The notes: generated by a model from the sequence alone, not told the origin. 64,000 nt of DNA from Demequina sp. B12 (GCF_028823635.1 NZ_JAPEHU010000001.1:620001-684000), one strand, 5' to 3'; positions 26,837 through 36,095 are shown, counted from the stretch's first letter. Translations and numbers: made by a program.

Positions 26837-28104
26837 GGCAACTCCTGTTCTGCCGCCGCGGCGGCCTCATTGATTTGATCATCCCCCGAGGGCAGTACGG
26901 CGTGAACCTGGAATCCGCCACCGGTGCGCGGCCCATGCGACAACGAACCGCCCACGGCCTGAACACGCTCAGCCATCCCTGTCAGGCCGTGTCCTCCCAC
27001 GACTCTCACCCGGTCCGCTGACGTTCCCACACCGTTGTCTTCTACGGAGATCCTCACCGCATCGACCGTTCTGTTCACGGTGACCTGTGCATGCGCTGTG
27101 GTGCCACCGTGCTTGAGAGTGTTGGTGAGGGCCTCCTGAATGATGCGGTACGCACTCAGCTCCACTCCTGCGGGCACGTGCGCAGACCCTGATACCTCAA
27201 GAGTCACAGGAAGGCCCGCTTCCCGCACCTGCTTCACGAGAGACGGCAGCGCGGCCAGCGACGGCATGGGTGCAAGTTCGTCACGCAATGGTGCACGCAT
27301 GGCCCCATGCGCACCCGCAATGACTTTGTCCTTGTCCGCACGCTCTGTTGCTTCTTGCTCCGACGCCCGCAGCACCCGGATCATGCGCTGCATCTCCTCA
27401 AGTCCCCGCCGGCCAGACGCACTGATCGTTGCTAGCGCCTCCGCCACCTCGGGCTCATCCCGCACCCGCCGGCGCGCGCCCTCCGCCTGCAACGTCATCA
27501 CGGTGATCTCGTGTGCCACGACATCGTGCAGTTCACGGGCAATGCGTGCACGTTCTGCCCGCACCGCATCCGTCGCCGCCTCAAACGCTGCCTGTTCGCG
27601 GCGCGCATGCGCAACCTCAAGCTCTCCCAAACGTTCGCGCCTGCGGCGGTCAGTCACGCCCAACATGAAAGGAATCAGCACACCGATCGGCTCAGCCAAA
27701 AGCGCCGTGGGATGAACGCTGTCGAGCGTCGCCATACCGAGTGCCGTCCACGTCAGCATCAGTCCCAACATGACCGCTGCATGCCGGATCGCCACCGCGC
27801 GCGGCGTGTACGACGCCACCCCGTAGATCGCGACGAACAATGCGAGCATCGCCGGCGTGGCCTCATAGCCCATGCCAGCCAGCAGCATCCACGCGCCAAA
27901 CGTGAACCACAGCACGGCACGCGGATAGTGCTGACGCCAGATCAACGGTGCAATCACCGATGACACCAGCACCCAACCCCATGCGTCCATGGGGCGGTAC
28001 TGGACACTCTGGAGAGAGGTCAGCGAGGCCGCCCACAACGCGGTCAAGGCCAGCAGCGACGCGGCTACCAGCGCATCCGTCCAGCGTGGCGCTTTGAAGT
28101 CCAT
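26833..28104 (-). CDS. HisKA_3-type membrane sensor histidine kinase
   Basis: A 423-residue kinase. About five membrane helices fill residues 10-150, a short coiled segment follows (RRRRERLGELEVAHARREQAAFE), then the HisKA_3 dimerisation helix RIARELHDVVAHEITVM with the phosphorylated His near residue 193, and an HATPase domain (NTLKHGG, VEDNGVGTS, GHGLTGMAERVQAVGG). Partner of the NarL-type regulator. TAACCT lies six bases before the ATG on the minus strand, suggesting its own leaderless start despite the gene 59 bp upstream. Confidence 0.92.
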   Translation of the reverse strand: MDFKAPRWTDALVAASLLALTALWAASLTSLQSVQYRPMDAWGWVLVSSVIAPLIWRQHYPRAVLWFTFGAWMLLAGMGYEATPAMLALFVAIYGVASYTPRAVAIRHAAVMLGLMLTWTALGMATLDSVHPTALLAEPIGVLIPFMLGVTDRRRRERLGELEVAHARREQAAFEAATDAVRAERARIARELHDVVAHEITVMTLQAEGARRRVRDEPEVAEALATISASGRRGLEEMQRMIRVLRASEQEATERADKDKVIAGAHGAMRAPLRDELAPMPSLAALPSLVKQVREAGLPVTLEVSGSAHVPAGVELSAYRIIQEALTNTLKHGGTTAHAQVTVNRTVDAVRISVEDNGVGTSADRVRVVGGHGLTGMAERVQAVGGSLSHGPRTGGGFQVHAVLPSGDDQINEAAAAAEQELP

Positions 28105-28163
28105 TGGCCCAGGTTAGGGCGCTTCCCTGAGGTGGCGCATCGTTCCTATGGCCGATGCGGGGG

Positions 28164-28823
28164 TCACCCCACGAACCGGTAGCCCACCCCACGTACTGTT
28201 TCGATGGCTTCGGCACCCAGGTGTGACCTGAGGTAGCGGATGTAGACGTCCAAAACGTTGTCGCGCGTCGCGGATCCCCACACGTGATCAAGTGCTTCGG
28301 CTCGAGGCACTACCTCACCGCCGCGGGAGATGAGCAAGTGTGCCAACTGGAACTCACGCGGACTCAACGGTACTTCCGCACCGTCGCATGTGAGCGTCCG
28401 CTCGGCGGGGTCCAGATCGCACCTGCCTACGCGAATCACACCCTCGGGCGCACCGCCCTCCTCTGGTGGGCGTGCGCGCAAGCGGATCCGCGCCACCAGC
28501 TCGTCAAAGACGAACGGCTTCGCCATATAGTCATCTGCTCCGCGCTCAAGTCCGCGAACGGTGTCCTCCGCAGAGGTGCGGGCCGTCAAAATGATGATGG
28601 GAAGGTCAGAACCCGCGGCCCTGAGTTTGCGCAGTACCGTGAAACCTTCCTGGTCCGGCAACCCAATGTCAAGGACCATGATGTCGTAGTCCCCGTGGAG
28701 CGCCCGCTCCAACCCTTCGCGGCCAGTCCTCACCGCATCGGCTTCAATGTCCGCAGTCTTCAGGCCCGGTACCAACGTGGCTACAAGCTTGTCTTCGTCT
28801 TCGACGAGTAGCAGTCGAATCAT
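28164..28823 (-). CDS. OmpR/PhoB-family response regulator
   Basis: A 219-residue regulator with receiver domain (acidic pair in LVEDED, phospho-acceptor Asp52 in VLDIGLPD, Thr-Ala near 80 and Lys near 102 in MAKPF) and a C-terminal winged helix (about 125-219; PLSPREFQLAHLLISRGGEVVPRAEALDHVWG). The ATG overlaps the end of the upstream kinase gene, so order is kinase then regulator, the reverse of the usual arrangement. Confidence 0.93.
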   Translation of the reverse strand: MIRLLLVEDEDKLVATLVPGLKTADIEADAVRTGREGLERALHGDYDIMVLDIGLPDQEGFTVLRKLRAAGSDLPIIILTARTSAEDTVRGLERGADDYMAKPFVFDELVARIRLRARPPEEGGAPEGVIRVGRCDLDPAERTLTCDGAEVPLSPREFQLAHLLISRGGEVVPRAEALDHVWGSATRDNVLDVYIRYLRSHLGAEAIETVRGVGYRFVG

Positions 28824-30241
28824 GATTCGCCTCCATCTATGGGCAGCACAATAGTGAACATTGCTCCTGTTCCCAGGGATGATTCGAGTTCCAGAGTTCC
28901 TCCGTGTGCTTGTGTAATGGCAGCAACGATGGTGAGGCCCAGCCCCACACCCTCAACGTCAGGATTAATGCGATGGAAGCGTTCCATCACCTGCGCGTGG
29001 TCTTCACGAGCGATACCGATGCCCTGATCGCGTACCCACAGGCGGATGTGGGAACGCGTGATGGACGAGCCCATCCAGATCGCTGAACGTTCTTCCGAGA
29101 ACTTCACCGCATTCGACGCCAACTGCAACCACGCCTGGGTGACGCGTTGCGAGTCCACCACGATGTCACCCTGCCCAGCAGCTTCCAACCGCCAGTCACG
29201 GTTGCCGAGCGCACGCGCACGGCCAAACGTGGTTTCCGTCATCCACAACAGGTCCTCGGGTTCGCGCTGCACAAACTCCGGACGGTCGGACTTCGCCAAC
29301 GTCACCAGATCATCGACCAGGCGGGACATCATGGAGACCTCGTCGAGCAGATTGCGTTGCGATCGCAGGACCTCGTCGGGATCTCGAGGCTCCATCAACT
29401 CCAGGTTGGTGCGCATGATCGCAAGCGGAGTGCGCAGTTCGTGGGAGGCGTCGTCGAGAAGTTGGCGTTGGTCGGCAAAGGCACGTTCCAAGCGGTTGAG
29501 CATGCCGTTGAAGGTGCTGGTCAAGCGGGCCAGGTCATCGTGACCCTCCACCGGGATGCGCTCGGAGAGGTCGTGTTCGGAGATGCGGCGTGCGCGCTCC
29601 TCCAAAACCCCAATGGGCCGCAGCGTACGGCCCACGGTTGTCCACGCGACGGCACCGATGGCCCCCAACGCCAGCACAGCGATGACTGCATAGAGCTGGA
29701 ACGTCTCGGACAGCTTTGATTGCTGGGCGCCACGGTCCGTCGCGATGGTGAACACCCCCGCGCTACTGCCGTCGGGTTCGAGGATGGGGACAGCGGCATA
29801 GCGATAGTCGCCCATCTCCGTGGTGATGGCGCGGACGATGACAGAGTCAGTCGCATTGCGTGACGCGGCTGCCAACAGTTCTGGATCTTGTTCAAGTTTG
29901 AGGCGCGCGGGGGCGGAGGGAACGTACCGGGCAATCACGCCTTCATGCGCTACTGCCGATTCGGTGGGGCTTGCCACAACGCGGATCATCGCCTCCCGCA
30001 TGAGGTCATCGGATGAGGCGTAGGACATGCCCGTGGTGGGGTCATCGGAGTTGGCGAGCTCGATGAATGCTTGGGTGCGCAAGGCCAAACCATCATCGAT
30101 CTGGCTATCGATGCGTGCCCGTTCAATCGCGTATGCGGCGAATCCGGAGATCAGCAACGCGGTGCCGGTGAGGGCGATGAGGTATGCCAGCAACCGCGCA
30201 CGTACAGACATGCGGCGCGCGGCTGATGTCACAGACTCCAC
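28820..30241 (-). CDS. HAMP-containing sensor histidine kinase
   Basis: A 473-residue kinase: membrane helix (about 16-36), an extracytoplasmic sensor region (about 37-175), second helix (about 178-200), HAMP (about 200-252; RTLRPIGVLEERARRISEHDLSERI), HisKA with DDASHELRTPLAIM and an HATPase domain (DQGIGIAREDH, GVGLGLTIVAAI). Partner of the OmpR-type regulator. GTG 30241 is used as start; ATG 30211, ten codons later, is a possible alternative. Confidence 0.92.
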   Translation of the reverse strand: MESVTSAARRMSVRARLLAYLIALTGTALLISGFAAYAIERARIDSQIDDGLALRTQAFIELANSDDPTTGMSYASSDDLMREAMIRVVASPTESAVAHEGVIARYVPSAPARLKLEQDPELLAAASRNATDSVIVRAITTEMGDYRYAAVPILEPDGSSAGVFTIATDRGAQQSKLSETFQLYAVIAVLALGAIGAVAWTTVGRTLRPIGVLEERARRISEHDLSERIPVEGHDDLARLTSTFNGMLNRLERAFADQRQLLDDASHELRTPLAIMRTNLELMEPRDPDEVLRSQRNLLDEVSMMSRLVDDLVTLAKSDRPEFVQREPEDLLWMTETTFGRARALGNRDWRLEAAGQGDIVVDSQRVTQAWLQLASNAVKFSEERSAIWMGSSITRSHIRLWVRDQGIGIAREDHAQVMERFHRINPDVEGVGLGLTIVAAITQAHGGTLELESSLGTGAMFTIVLPIDGGES

Positions 30242-30333
30242 GAGATGAGTAATGGTGGTCCTCCCGCCATGGTGGCCTCACGCTAGCGCGGGAACCGCGC
30301 CTGAGGAAAGCCGCCGGGGCGGGGCTGTGGATA

Positions 30334-31113
30334 TCAGTCGCGATCGTCGTCGTGGTCGGAGTCGTACCAACCGTAGTCGCGCCAGCCCTCAGGCCAGGAG
30401 TCTTCGCTCCAGCCGTCGTCGTCCCAGTTGCCCCAGGAGTCGCCGTTCCAGTTGTGGTCGCCCCAGGCGTCTTCGTCCCACTGGCCGTCGGCCCAACCGT
30501 CACGGTCCCAGTTGTGGTCGCCCCAGGCATCTTCATCCCACTCGCCATCGGTCCACTCGGACCAGCGGTCCCAGGCACCCCGGCTGTGTTCCCTGTCCCA
30601 CTTGTACATGAGGGAGTCGTGGGTCTCGTCAAAGCTGTCCAGATCGGGAAGCGACGCGGCAAGGGCTTCGCCACACTCTTCCGCTAGCCACGCTACGCGC
30701 TCCTGGTAAGCGTCAACCATCGCCTCGTACGTGTCACGGTCGATGCTGCCGTCTGCTGCCGGGACCCCCGGCACGGTGCATTCCGCACTTGACGTGGAGC
30801 GCGCGACAGAAGTGGTGCTGGTGGTCTGCGTGACAGGTGCGGACTCCGCGACCTCGTTCGTGCCGCATGTGCCGTCGTCGTCACACTCAATGGGCTCCGC
30901 GACAACTTCGATGGGCACAGTACCCGCGGACAACGTCACCGGCGGTGCGGTGACAGAGCCCGTCGAGACCTCGGGCTGGGTCAACTGGATTGCCGCACCC
31001 ACAGGTTCGTGCGCGGGCCGCTCCGCCATGGCACTCGCCGTTCCCGCAACAACCAAACTGATGCCAAAGAAGCCTGCAGCAACAGCTACGGTGCGGACGG
31101 TGGGTGCGCTCAT
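30334..31113 (-). CDS. Exported protein with Trp/Asp-rich C-terminal repeats
   Basis: I do not recognise a family. The 259-residue product begins with a signal-like helix (TVRTVAVAAGFFGISLVVAGTASA) and an Ala-rich processing region, then a Thr/Ser/Val-rich low-complexity stretch with CDDDGTCG, a short helical domain with paired cysteines (about 110-165), and about 80 residues dominated by Trp, Asp, Gly and Glu. Two near-identical 20-residue units (WDEDAWGDHNW core) occur there. ATG 31113 is chosen because an upstream GTG lies inside a perfect palindrome. The acidic-aromatic tail suggests a surface, metal-binding or wall-binding role, but that is a guess. Confidence 0.65.
   Translation of the reverse strand: MSAPTVRTVAVAAGFFGISLVVAGTASAMAERPAHEPVGAAIQLTQPEVSTGSVTAPPVTLSAGTVPIEVVAEPIECDDDGTCGTNEVAESAPVTQTTSTTSVARSTSSAECTVPGVPAADGSIDRDTYEAMVDAYQERVAWLAEECGEALAASLPDLDSFDETHDSLMYKWDREHSRGAWDRWSEWTDGEWDEDAWGDHNWDRDGWADGQWDEDAWGDHNWNGDSWGNWDDDGWSEDSWPEGWRDYGWYDSDHDDDRD
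30449..30568 (-). repeat. Tandem 60-bp coding repeat
   Basis: Two head-to-tail copies (30449-30508 and 30509-30568) begin with the same CAGTTGTGGTCGCCCCAGG and code for the 20-residue WDEDAWGDHNW units; a third degenerate unit lies on the left. Exact period 60 bp keeps the frame. Confidence 0.75.
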
Positions 31114-31137
31114 GGGTGACAGTGTGCCGGGAGTTTT

Positions 31138-31153
31138 CTGAGTGCGCACTCAG
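31138..31153. promoter_or_regulatory. Perfect 16-bp palindrome, TetR-operator-like
   Basis: CTGAGTGCGCACTCAG lies 25 bp before the Trp/Asp-repeat gene and 20 bp after the ABC-2 permease stop. The TGAGTG/CACTCA arms resemble TetR-family sites. No T-run follows on either strand, which argues against a terminator. Confidence 0.5.
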
Positions 31154-31172
31154 GTTGTCCGTACCGGTCTCT

Positions 31173-31994
31173 CTAGCGGTCCTCGACCCGCAGCCAGCGG
31201 AACGTCTTCGCGGAGATCAGCAAGCCCGCAATGAGCCACACCGCAAGCATGATCGCGACCATGGGAAGCTGCCACGAACCGGACGCTTCCGCAGCTTCAA
31301 ACTGTTCGGGCAAGAACACGGACCGCATTCCTTGAGCGAGCCACTTCAGCGGGAACACTTCCGCGAAGCGCTGCAACCAGGTTGGCAACTCGGTGAACAC
31401 GAAGAACACGCCAGAGGTGAACTGCAGCACCAGCACGATGGGAGTGAGCACGGCCGATGCCGCCTTGCCGTTGCGCAGCAATGACGACGTAGCGATGCCC
31501 CACGCGACTGACGTTGCCAGCCCCAACACAAACACCCACGTGAACGTGACCCACGTTGACACGTTGGTGGGCAGCGCAACATCGAACAACAACGCGCCCA
31601 TCGCCAGCAGCAGCGCCACCTGAACGACGGACACCACCAGCACCTGCAGGATCTTGCCCACAAAGTATGCGGTGGGCGGCAAAGGGGTCGCGTGGATGCG
31701 CTTGAGGACATCCTCAGACCGGTCAATGGAAATCGAGATCGCCAACGACTGAAATCCGGTGTTGAGCATTCCTGACGCGATCATGCCGGCAACAAAGTAC
31801 TGGCCGAACGACACCCCCGTGCCATACAGGTCATCAGTGTTGAAGATCGCCCCAAACAGCCCCAAAAAGATCATGGGGAAGAAGAAGATGAAGATCATCT
31901 GCTCGCGCGAGCGCAAGAACTCCTTCAGCTCGACCACGGTGCGGTCAGCGGTCATGGACCACCACGAAGGCGCGGTCACCGGGACAGTGCTCAT
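31173..31994 (-). CDS. ABC-2 type exporter permease
   Basis: A 273-residue permease with six predicted helices; the ABC-2 signature region is FFFPMIFLGLFGAIF (about 37-51) followed by the LKRIHATPLPPTAYFVGKILQVL loop (about 97-120) and the FVFTELPTWLQRFAEVFPLKWLAQGMR segment (about 200-226). Such pairs export drugs, peptides or lipids. Start overlaps the ATPase stop by 4 bp. Confidence 0.88.
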   Translation of the reverse strand: MSTVPVTAPSWWSMTADRTVVELKEFLRSREQMIFIFFFPMIFLGLFGAIFNTDDLYGTGVSFGQYFVAGMIASGMLNTGFQSLAISISIDRSEDVLKRIHATPLPPTAYFVGKILQVLVVSVVQVALLLAMGALLFDVALPTNVSTWVTFTWVFVLGLATSVAWGIATSSLLRNGKAASAVLTPIVLVLQFTSGVFFVFTELPTWLQRFAEVFPLKWLAQGMRSVFLPEQFEAAEASGSWQLPMVAIMLAVWLIAGLLISAKTFRWLRVEDR

Positions 31995-32896
31995 GCCACG
32001 CCCTCCTCATCCGCCACGTGCGTGTCGTGCGGAGGTGTCGCCGCATCGGCCTCTGCCGTGGTGTCACCAATGAGGTCCAGGTAGACGTCCTCAAGACTGG
32101 GGTGCACCACTTCGAGATGCTCCACCTCGCCGCTATGACGTTCCAGGAGTTCCCGCAGAACTGCCGTGGGCGTAGGAGTCACCTGTGTTCGCAGTTCGCC
32201 GTCCTCGCGCCAGGACACCCGTGCGCCCGCGGCACGCCGCCGCAACCCTTCGGGGGTGTCGAGTGCGACCAGACGCCCCGACGAGATGATGCCGATGCGA
32301 TCGGCCAGATGGTCTGCTTCGTCCAAGTAGTGGGTGGTGAGCAACACCGTGGTGCCGTCCGCAGCGATTGACTCGACTAGTCGCCAAAACTGGCGCCGGG
32401 CCTCGGGGTCGAACCCGGTCGTGGGCTCATCGAGAAAGACCAGTTCTGGGCGCCCAATCAACGCCAACGCCACATCCAGCCGGCGGCGCTGACCACCAGA
32501 GAGTTCCTGCGGCTTCTCCTCGGCCTTGTCCGTCAGCCCCACAGCATCCAACATTTCCTCGACATCGCGAGGGTTGCTGTACAGGCGACTTGCGTGAGTG
32601 AGCGCCTCACGCGCGTTGAGGAACGAACGCGGAGACGTCGACTGCAACATGATCCCCACGCGCTCACGCCAACTCCGCGTCGCCATCACCGGGTCAATGC
32701 CCAGAACAGACACCTCGCCTGCGTCCCTCCCGCGGAACCCTTCCAAAATCTCCACAGTGGTCGACTTGCCCGCACCGTTCGGCCCCAACAGGGCGAACAC
32801 TTCGCCGCGGGGAATGGTGAGGTCAAGCCCGTCCACGGCACGCACGCCGTGATACGCCTTGACCAGGCCCTGAACCTGGATTGCCGCATCGGTCAT
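31991..32896 (-). CDS. DrrA-like ABC-2 exporter ATPase
   Basis: A 301-residue ATPase with Walker A GPNGAGKST (about 37-45), the DrrA-type helical segment, signature LSGGQRRRLDVALALIG, Walker B LVFLDEPTTGFDP and H-loop LLTTHYLDEAD. The C-terminal 80 residues match the DUF4162-like tail of this group. ATG 32896 is preferred over an upstream ATG because TAGCCT stands seven bases before it (leaderless pattern). It powers the adjacent permease. Confidence 0.9.
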   Translation of the reverse strand: MTDAAIQVQGLVKAYHGVRAVDGLDLTIPRGEVFALLGPNGAGKSTTVEILEGFRGRDAGEVSVLGIDPVMATRSWRERVGIMLQSTSPRSFLNAREALTHASRLYSNPRDVEEMLDAVGLTDKAEEKPQELSGGQRRRLDVALALIGRPELVFLDEPTTGFDPEARRQFWRLVESIAADGTTVLLTTHYLDEADHLADRIGIISSGRLVALDTPEGLRRRAAGARVSWREDGELRTQVTPTPTAVLRELLERHSGEVEHLEVVHPSLEDVYLDLIGDTTAEADAATPPHDTHVADEEGVA

Positions 32897-32940
32897 GGCT
32901 ACGAGGCTAGCGCTCACTGTGCGCGTGCGGCGATCCTCCC

Positions 32941-33855
32941 TTAGGAGGGAAAATGTTGCGCGACGTCGCGGTACACGTCACGCAGCTTGTCCGGGTTGCG
33001 GACCACATGCATCGTGCCGATGCGTCCGTCAACGACGTCGAAGTCGTACAACGACAGCGTCTGTCCTTCACGGAACAGCACGCCTTCCTTGCCATTGACC
33101 AGGACGGTTGCAACCTCCACCCGGAGGCCGTGCCGCGCGGCGAGCGCCGCCCAGCCCGTCAATGCGGTCAGGACCTTGGTGCGACCGCGTACAGGCTTGC
33201 GTGACGCGGTGATGTTGCCACCGCCATCCGACACCATCACCACGTCAGGCGCGAGCGTCGAAATCAGCGCCGGAATGTCACGCCCCTCACAAGCGCGCGC
33301 GAACGCCGCGACCGTGGAGGCATGCTGGGCCTTGTCGGTCGCAAGCGACGGTGCCCCATCCCGGACGTGACGCCTCGCCCGCGACACCAACTGCCTCACC
33401 GCCTCAGGCGTCTTGCCAAGTGCTGAACCCACCTCCGCACTGGAGTAACGGAACACCTCGCACAGCACAAAGGCGGCCCTTTCCTGGGGGGTGAGAGTCT
33501 CCAAGACCACCAGCAACGCCAGCTCTACGTCGTGGGCCACCTCCGCCGCCTGGTCCGGCTCGCGTGTATGCAAGCTGCGAGGGGCCGATGCTTGGGGCCG
33601 CACCTCCGGCTCCGGTAGCCACGGCCCCACGTAAGTTTCGCGACGCCTGCGGGCGGTGCCCCATTCGTCCAGGCAGATCCGCGTCACCACTGTGGTCAGC
33701 CACGCTCGCGGGTCCTGGATCGTGGCACGGTGTTGTGCCTCCCACCGCATCCACGTCTCTTGGACGGCGTCCTCCGCGTCATGGACGGAGCCCAGCAACG
33801 CGTACGCAACCGTATGAAGGTGCGCGCGGTGCTGGTCAAAGACCTCGTCCATCAT
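32941..33855 (-). CDS. ECF41-type RNA polymerase sigma factor with SnoaL-like tail
   Basis: A 304-residue extracytoplasmic-function sigma factor. Region 2 (about 8-75; LGSVHDAEDAVQETWMRWE), a linker carrying the ECF41 hallmark YVGPWLPEPE (about 81-90), region 4 (about 118-170; SSAEVGSALGKTPEAVRQLVSRARR) and a SnoaL/NTF2-like C-terminal domain (about 185-300) with the DGGGN motif, which in characterised members modulates activity in place of an anti-sigma factor. It follows the SDR gene by 4 bp, matching the known pairing of ECF41 with an oxidoreductase, epimerase or decarboxylase. Confidence 0.88.
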   Translation of the reverse strand: MMDEVFDQHRAHLHTVAYALLGSVHDAEDAVQETWMRWEAQHRATIQDPRAWLTTVVTRICLDEWGTARRRRETYVGPWLPEPEVRPQASAPRSLHTREPDQAAEVAHDVELALLVVLETLTPQERAAFVLCEVFRYSSAEVGSALGKTPEAVRQLVSRARRHVRDGAPSLATDKAQHASTVAAFARACEGRDIPALISTLAPDVVMVSDGGGNITASRKPVRGRTKVLTALTGWAALAARHGLRVEVATVLVNGKEGVLFREGQTLSLYDFDVVDGRIGTMHVVRNPDKLRDVYRDVAQHFPS

Positions 33856-33859
33856 CTGT

Positions 33860-34645
33860 TCATCCTTGCGTGGCGCCGACGCTTCCGCGACACCAGGAGG
33901 AGAACGCCTCGCCTACGATCACCGCCGCATCATTGGACGGGCACATAGCGTCAGGCCCCGCCGCGCTCAGCATCCTGCCCGGCACGCGCAACGGAACCCG
34001 GGCGCCCGGATGAGCGGCCCCCCAGATGCGCGACATCTCCGTTGCGGTCAGCCGCTCAGGACCCGCGACGTCGGGCTGAGGCAGGGGGCCGTGGTCAAGC
34101 GCTGCAACCGTGCTGGCAAGCACTGACTCAGCCGCAGCCGCGACAGCGACAGGCTGAACCGTGAACGAGCCCCGGAGTGACAGCCGCCACCGGGCAGCCT
34201 GAGACAGAATCGCGCCCAAGAACTCATGGAACTGGGTGATGCGTGGCGCGATCACAGGAACCTCGACATGCCCCAGGTACTCCTCCTGAACCGACTTCGC
34301 TTCGTAATAGGCGCCCCTGAGCTTGTCGCAGTTCACGATTGACGGTAGGACCAGCAGCGCGGAACTCGACATGATCTTCTCCGTGCGCATCAAGCCGCCC
34401 ACGAGCACGTCCGCAGGCCTCTTGTTGCTGTTCGCCGCGAACACCACTGCGTCCGCGCCTCGTAGTGCCTCCGGGAGGCCTTCACCCGAGGTGACGTCGG
34501 CAGCGAACGCCTCATAGCCGGTGGGAACTCCGTCCGGTATCCGGCCCGATCGCGATGTTGCCGCCACATCGTGCCCGGCCGCGACGGCAGCCGCCACCAC
34601 CGCCGTCCCCAACATTCCACTCGCCCCCACCACTGCGATCCGCAT
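33860..34645 (-). CDS. NAD(P)-binding SDR/NmrA-like protein, ECF41 partner
   Basis: A 261-residue extended short-chain dehydrogenase-like protein. Rossmann motif GASGMLG (about 8-14) at the N-terminus, DVTSGEGLPEALRGADAVVFAA near residue 52-73, and the substrate half without an obvious YxxxK pair (only YYEAKSVQEEYLG), so it may be an atypical SDR sensing or using NAD(P). Transcribed just before the ECF41 gene, where it probably acts as the regulated companion protein. ATG 34645 with upstream GGGGTGA is preferred; a GTG lies three codons earlier. Confidence 0.8.
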   Translation of the reverse strand: MRIAVVGASGMLGTAVVAAAVAAGHDVAATSRSGRIPDGVPTGYEAFAADVTSGEGLPEALRGADAVVFAANSNKRPADVLVGGLMRTEKIMSSSALLVLPSIVNCDKLRGAYYEAKSVQEEYLGHVEVPVIAPRITQFHEFLGAILSQAARWRLSLRGSFTVQPVAVAAAAESVLASTVAALDHGPLPQPDVAGPERLTATEMSRIWGAAHPGARVPLRVPGRMLSAAGPDAMCPSNDAAVIVGEAFSSWCRGSVGATQG

Positions 34646-34753
34646 GGCGCTCACCCCTACCTGCCGCGGTGCGTGAACACGGGTGACGGACTGGCACCGC
34701 GCATCGGCCCGTCACAGTGAAGACGAGACAGCCTGGCGGATCGTGACATGCAA

Positions 34754-34785
34754 AAGGCGGCCCGAGCATCGGCCCGGACCGCCTT
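34754..34785 (-). terminator. Intrinsic terminator after the aminotransferase gene
   Basis: A 14-bp stem with two G-U pairs and loop CGAT; on the minus strand the second arm ends CCGCCTTTT. It contains one GGGCCGATGC by virtue of its loop. Confidence 0.8.
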
Positions 34786-34802
34786 CGCGTGAACTGTGGT
34801 GC

Positions 34803-36008
34803 CTAGCCCTCCGCAAGCAGCGCCTGGATGCGGCTGACGCCTTCGGTCAGGTCCGCATCGGCGATGGCGTAGCTCAGACGCAGGAAGCCGGACGGTCCGA
34901 ATGCTTCACCCGGAACCACCGCGACCTCCGCCTCCTCCAAAATCACCGCAGCCAAATCAATCGACGAGGAGATCTCGCGGCCTCGCACGCTGCGACCAAT
35001 CCAGCCCTCAACGGACGGGTAGGCGTAGAACGCTCCGCGGGGGGTGGGGACCTCGAAACCGTCAATCTCCTGCAGCATCGAGACGATGGTCTTGCGGCGA
35101 CGATCAAACGCCACCCGCATTGCGTGAACCTCATCCATGGGGCCGGTGAGCGCGGCGATGGCGGCACGCTGCGACACGTTCGCCACATTGCTCGTCAAGT
35201 GGCTCTGGAAGTTCGTGGCGGCCTTGATGACGTCCTGGGGGCCCTGCATCCAGCCCACACGCCAGCCCGTCATGGCGAACGTCTTGGCAACACCGTTCAG
35301 CACGATCGTGGTGTCTGCCAGTTCGGGAACCTCGCGCACGATGGGGGAGAAGGTTGCGCCGTCGTACAGGAGGTGCTCGTAGATTTCGTCAGTGATGACC
35401 CAGATGCCGTGCTCTAGCGCCCACTCACCGATCGCCTTGGTCTGCTCCGCCGAGTAGACAGCGCCGGTGGGGTTCGAAGGCGAGCAGAACAACAGCGCCT
35501 TGGTGTTGTCAGTGCGTGCGGCTTCCAACTGGTCCACCGTCACCAGGTACTCCTGGTCGGCGCCCGCGAAGACCTCCACCGGGGTCGCGCCCGTGAGGCC
35601 AATGGCCTCCGGGTAGGTGGTCCAGTAGGGCGCGGGCAGGAGGACCTCGTCGCCCGGGTCAAGAATGGCAGCGAAAGCCTGGAAGACCGCCTGCTTGCCG
35701 CCGTTGGTGACCAGCACGCTCGCGGGATCAATCTCGTACCCCGAGTCGCGCTTGGTCTTGTCCGCGATGGCCTGCTTCAACTCCGGGAGGCCAGCTGCCG
35801 GCGTGTAACGGTGGTTCTTGGGGTCACGCGCTGCTTCCACGGCGGCCTCAACAATGTGCGCCGGAGTGGGGAAGTCAGGCTCTCCAGCACCAAATCCGAT
35901 CACCGGACGACCTGCGGCTTTGAGAGCCTTGGCCTTGGCATCGACGGCAAGAGTGGCAGACGGCGCAATGGCGCCGAGGCGGGCAGAGACGCGGCTGGAG
36001 GAGGTCAT
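34803..36008 (-). CDS. aspC: Class I aspartate-type aminotransferase
   Basis: A 401-residue PLP enzyme moving the amino group from aspartate to 2-oxoglutarate. Marks: [17 protein letters not shown] (about 37-53), the pyrophosphate ring residues and [11 protein letters not shown] (about 174-184), [14 protein letters not shown], the PLP lysine in [16 protein letters not shown] (about 237-252) and the C-terminal FLRLSYA with substrate-binding Arg. Substrate assignment within the family is by similarity. It ends at a clear terminator and is divergent from tRNA-Trp. Confidence 0.9.
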   Translation of the reverse strand: MTSSSRVSARLGAIAPSATLAVDAKAKALKAAGRPVIGFGAGEPDFPTPAHIVEAAVEAARDPKNHRYTPAAGLPELKQAIADKTKRDSGYEIDPASVLVTNGGKQAVFQAFAAILDPGDEVLLPAPYWTTYPEAIGLTGATPVEVFAGADQEYLVTVDQLEAARTDNTKALLFCSPSNPTGAVYSAEQTKAIGEWALEHGIWVITDEIYEHLLYDGATFSPIVREVPELADTTIVLNGVAKTFAMTGWRVGWMQGPQDVIKAATNFQSHLTSNVANVSQRAAIAALTGPMDEVHAMRVAFDRRRKTIVSMLQEIDGFEVPTPRGAFYAYPSVEGWIGRSVRGREISSSIDLAAVILEEAEVAVVPGEAFGPSGFLRLSYAIADADLTEGVSRIQALLAEG

Positions 36009-36095
36009 GGCGGTTATTGTTCCACGTGCGGGACGCGCACGCGTATGACCTCAGGCACGGTACGGCTCGTGTCGCGTACCAAGGCACGCGGGAGG

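Noticed and set aside
30449..30568. Direct repeats as a CRISPR array or other non-coding repeat
   Set aside because: The repeats are contiguous without spacers, have a period divisible by three and lie inside a coding frame.
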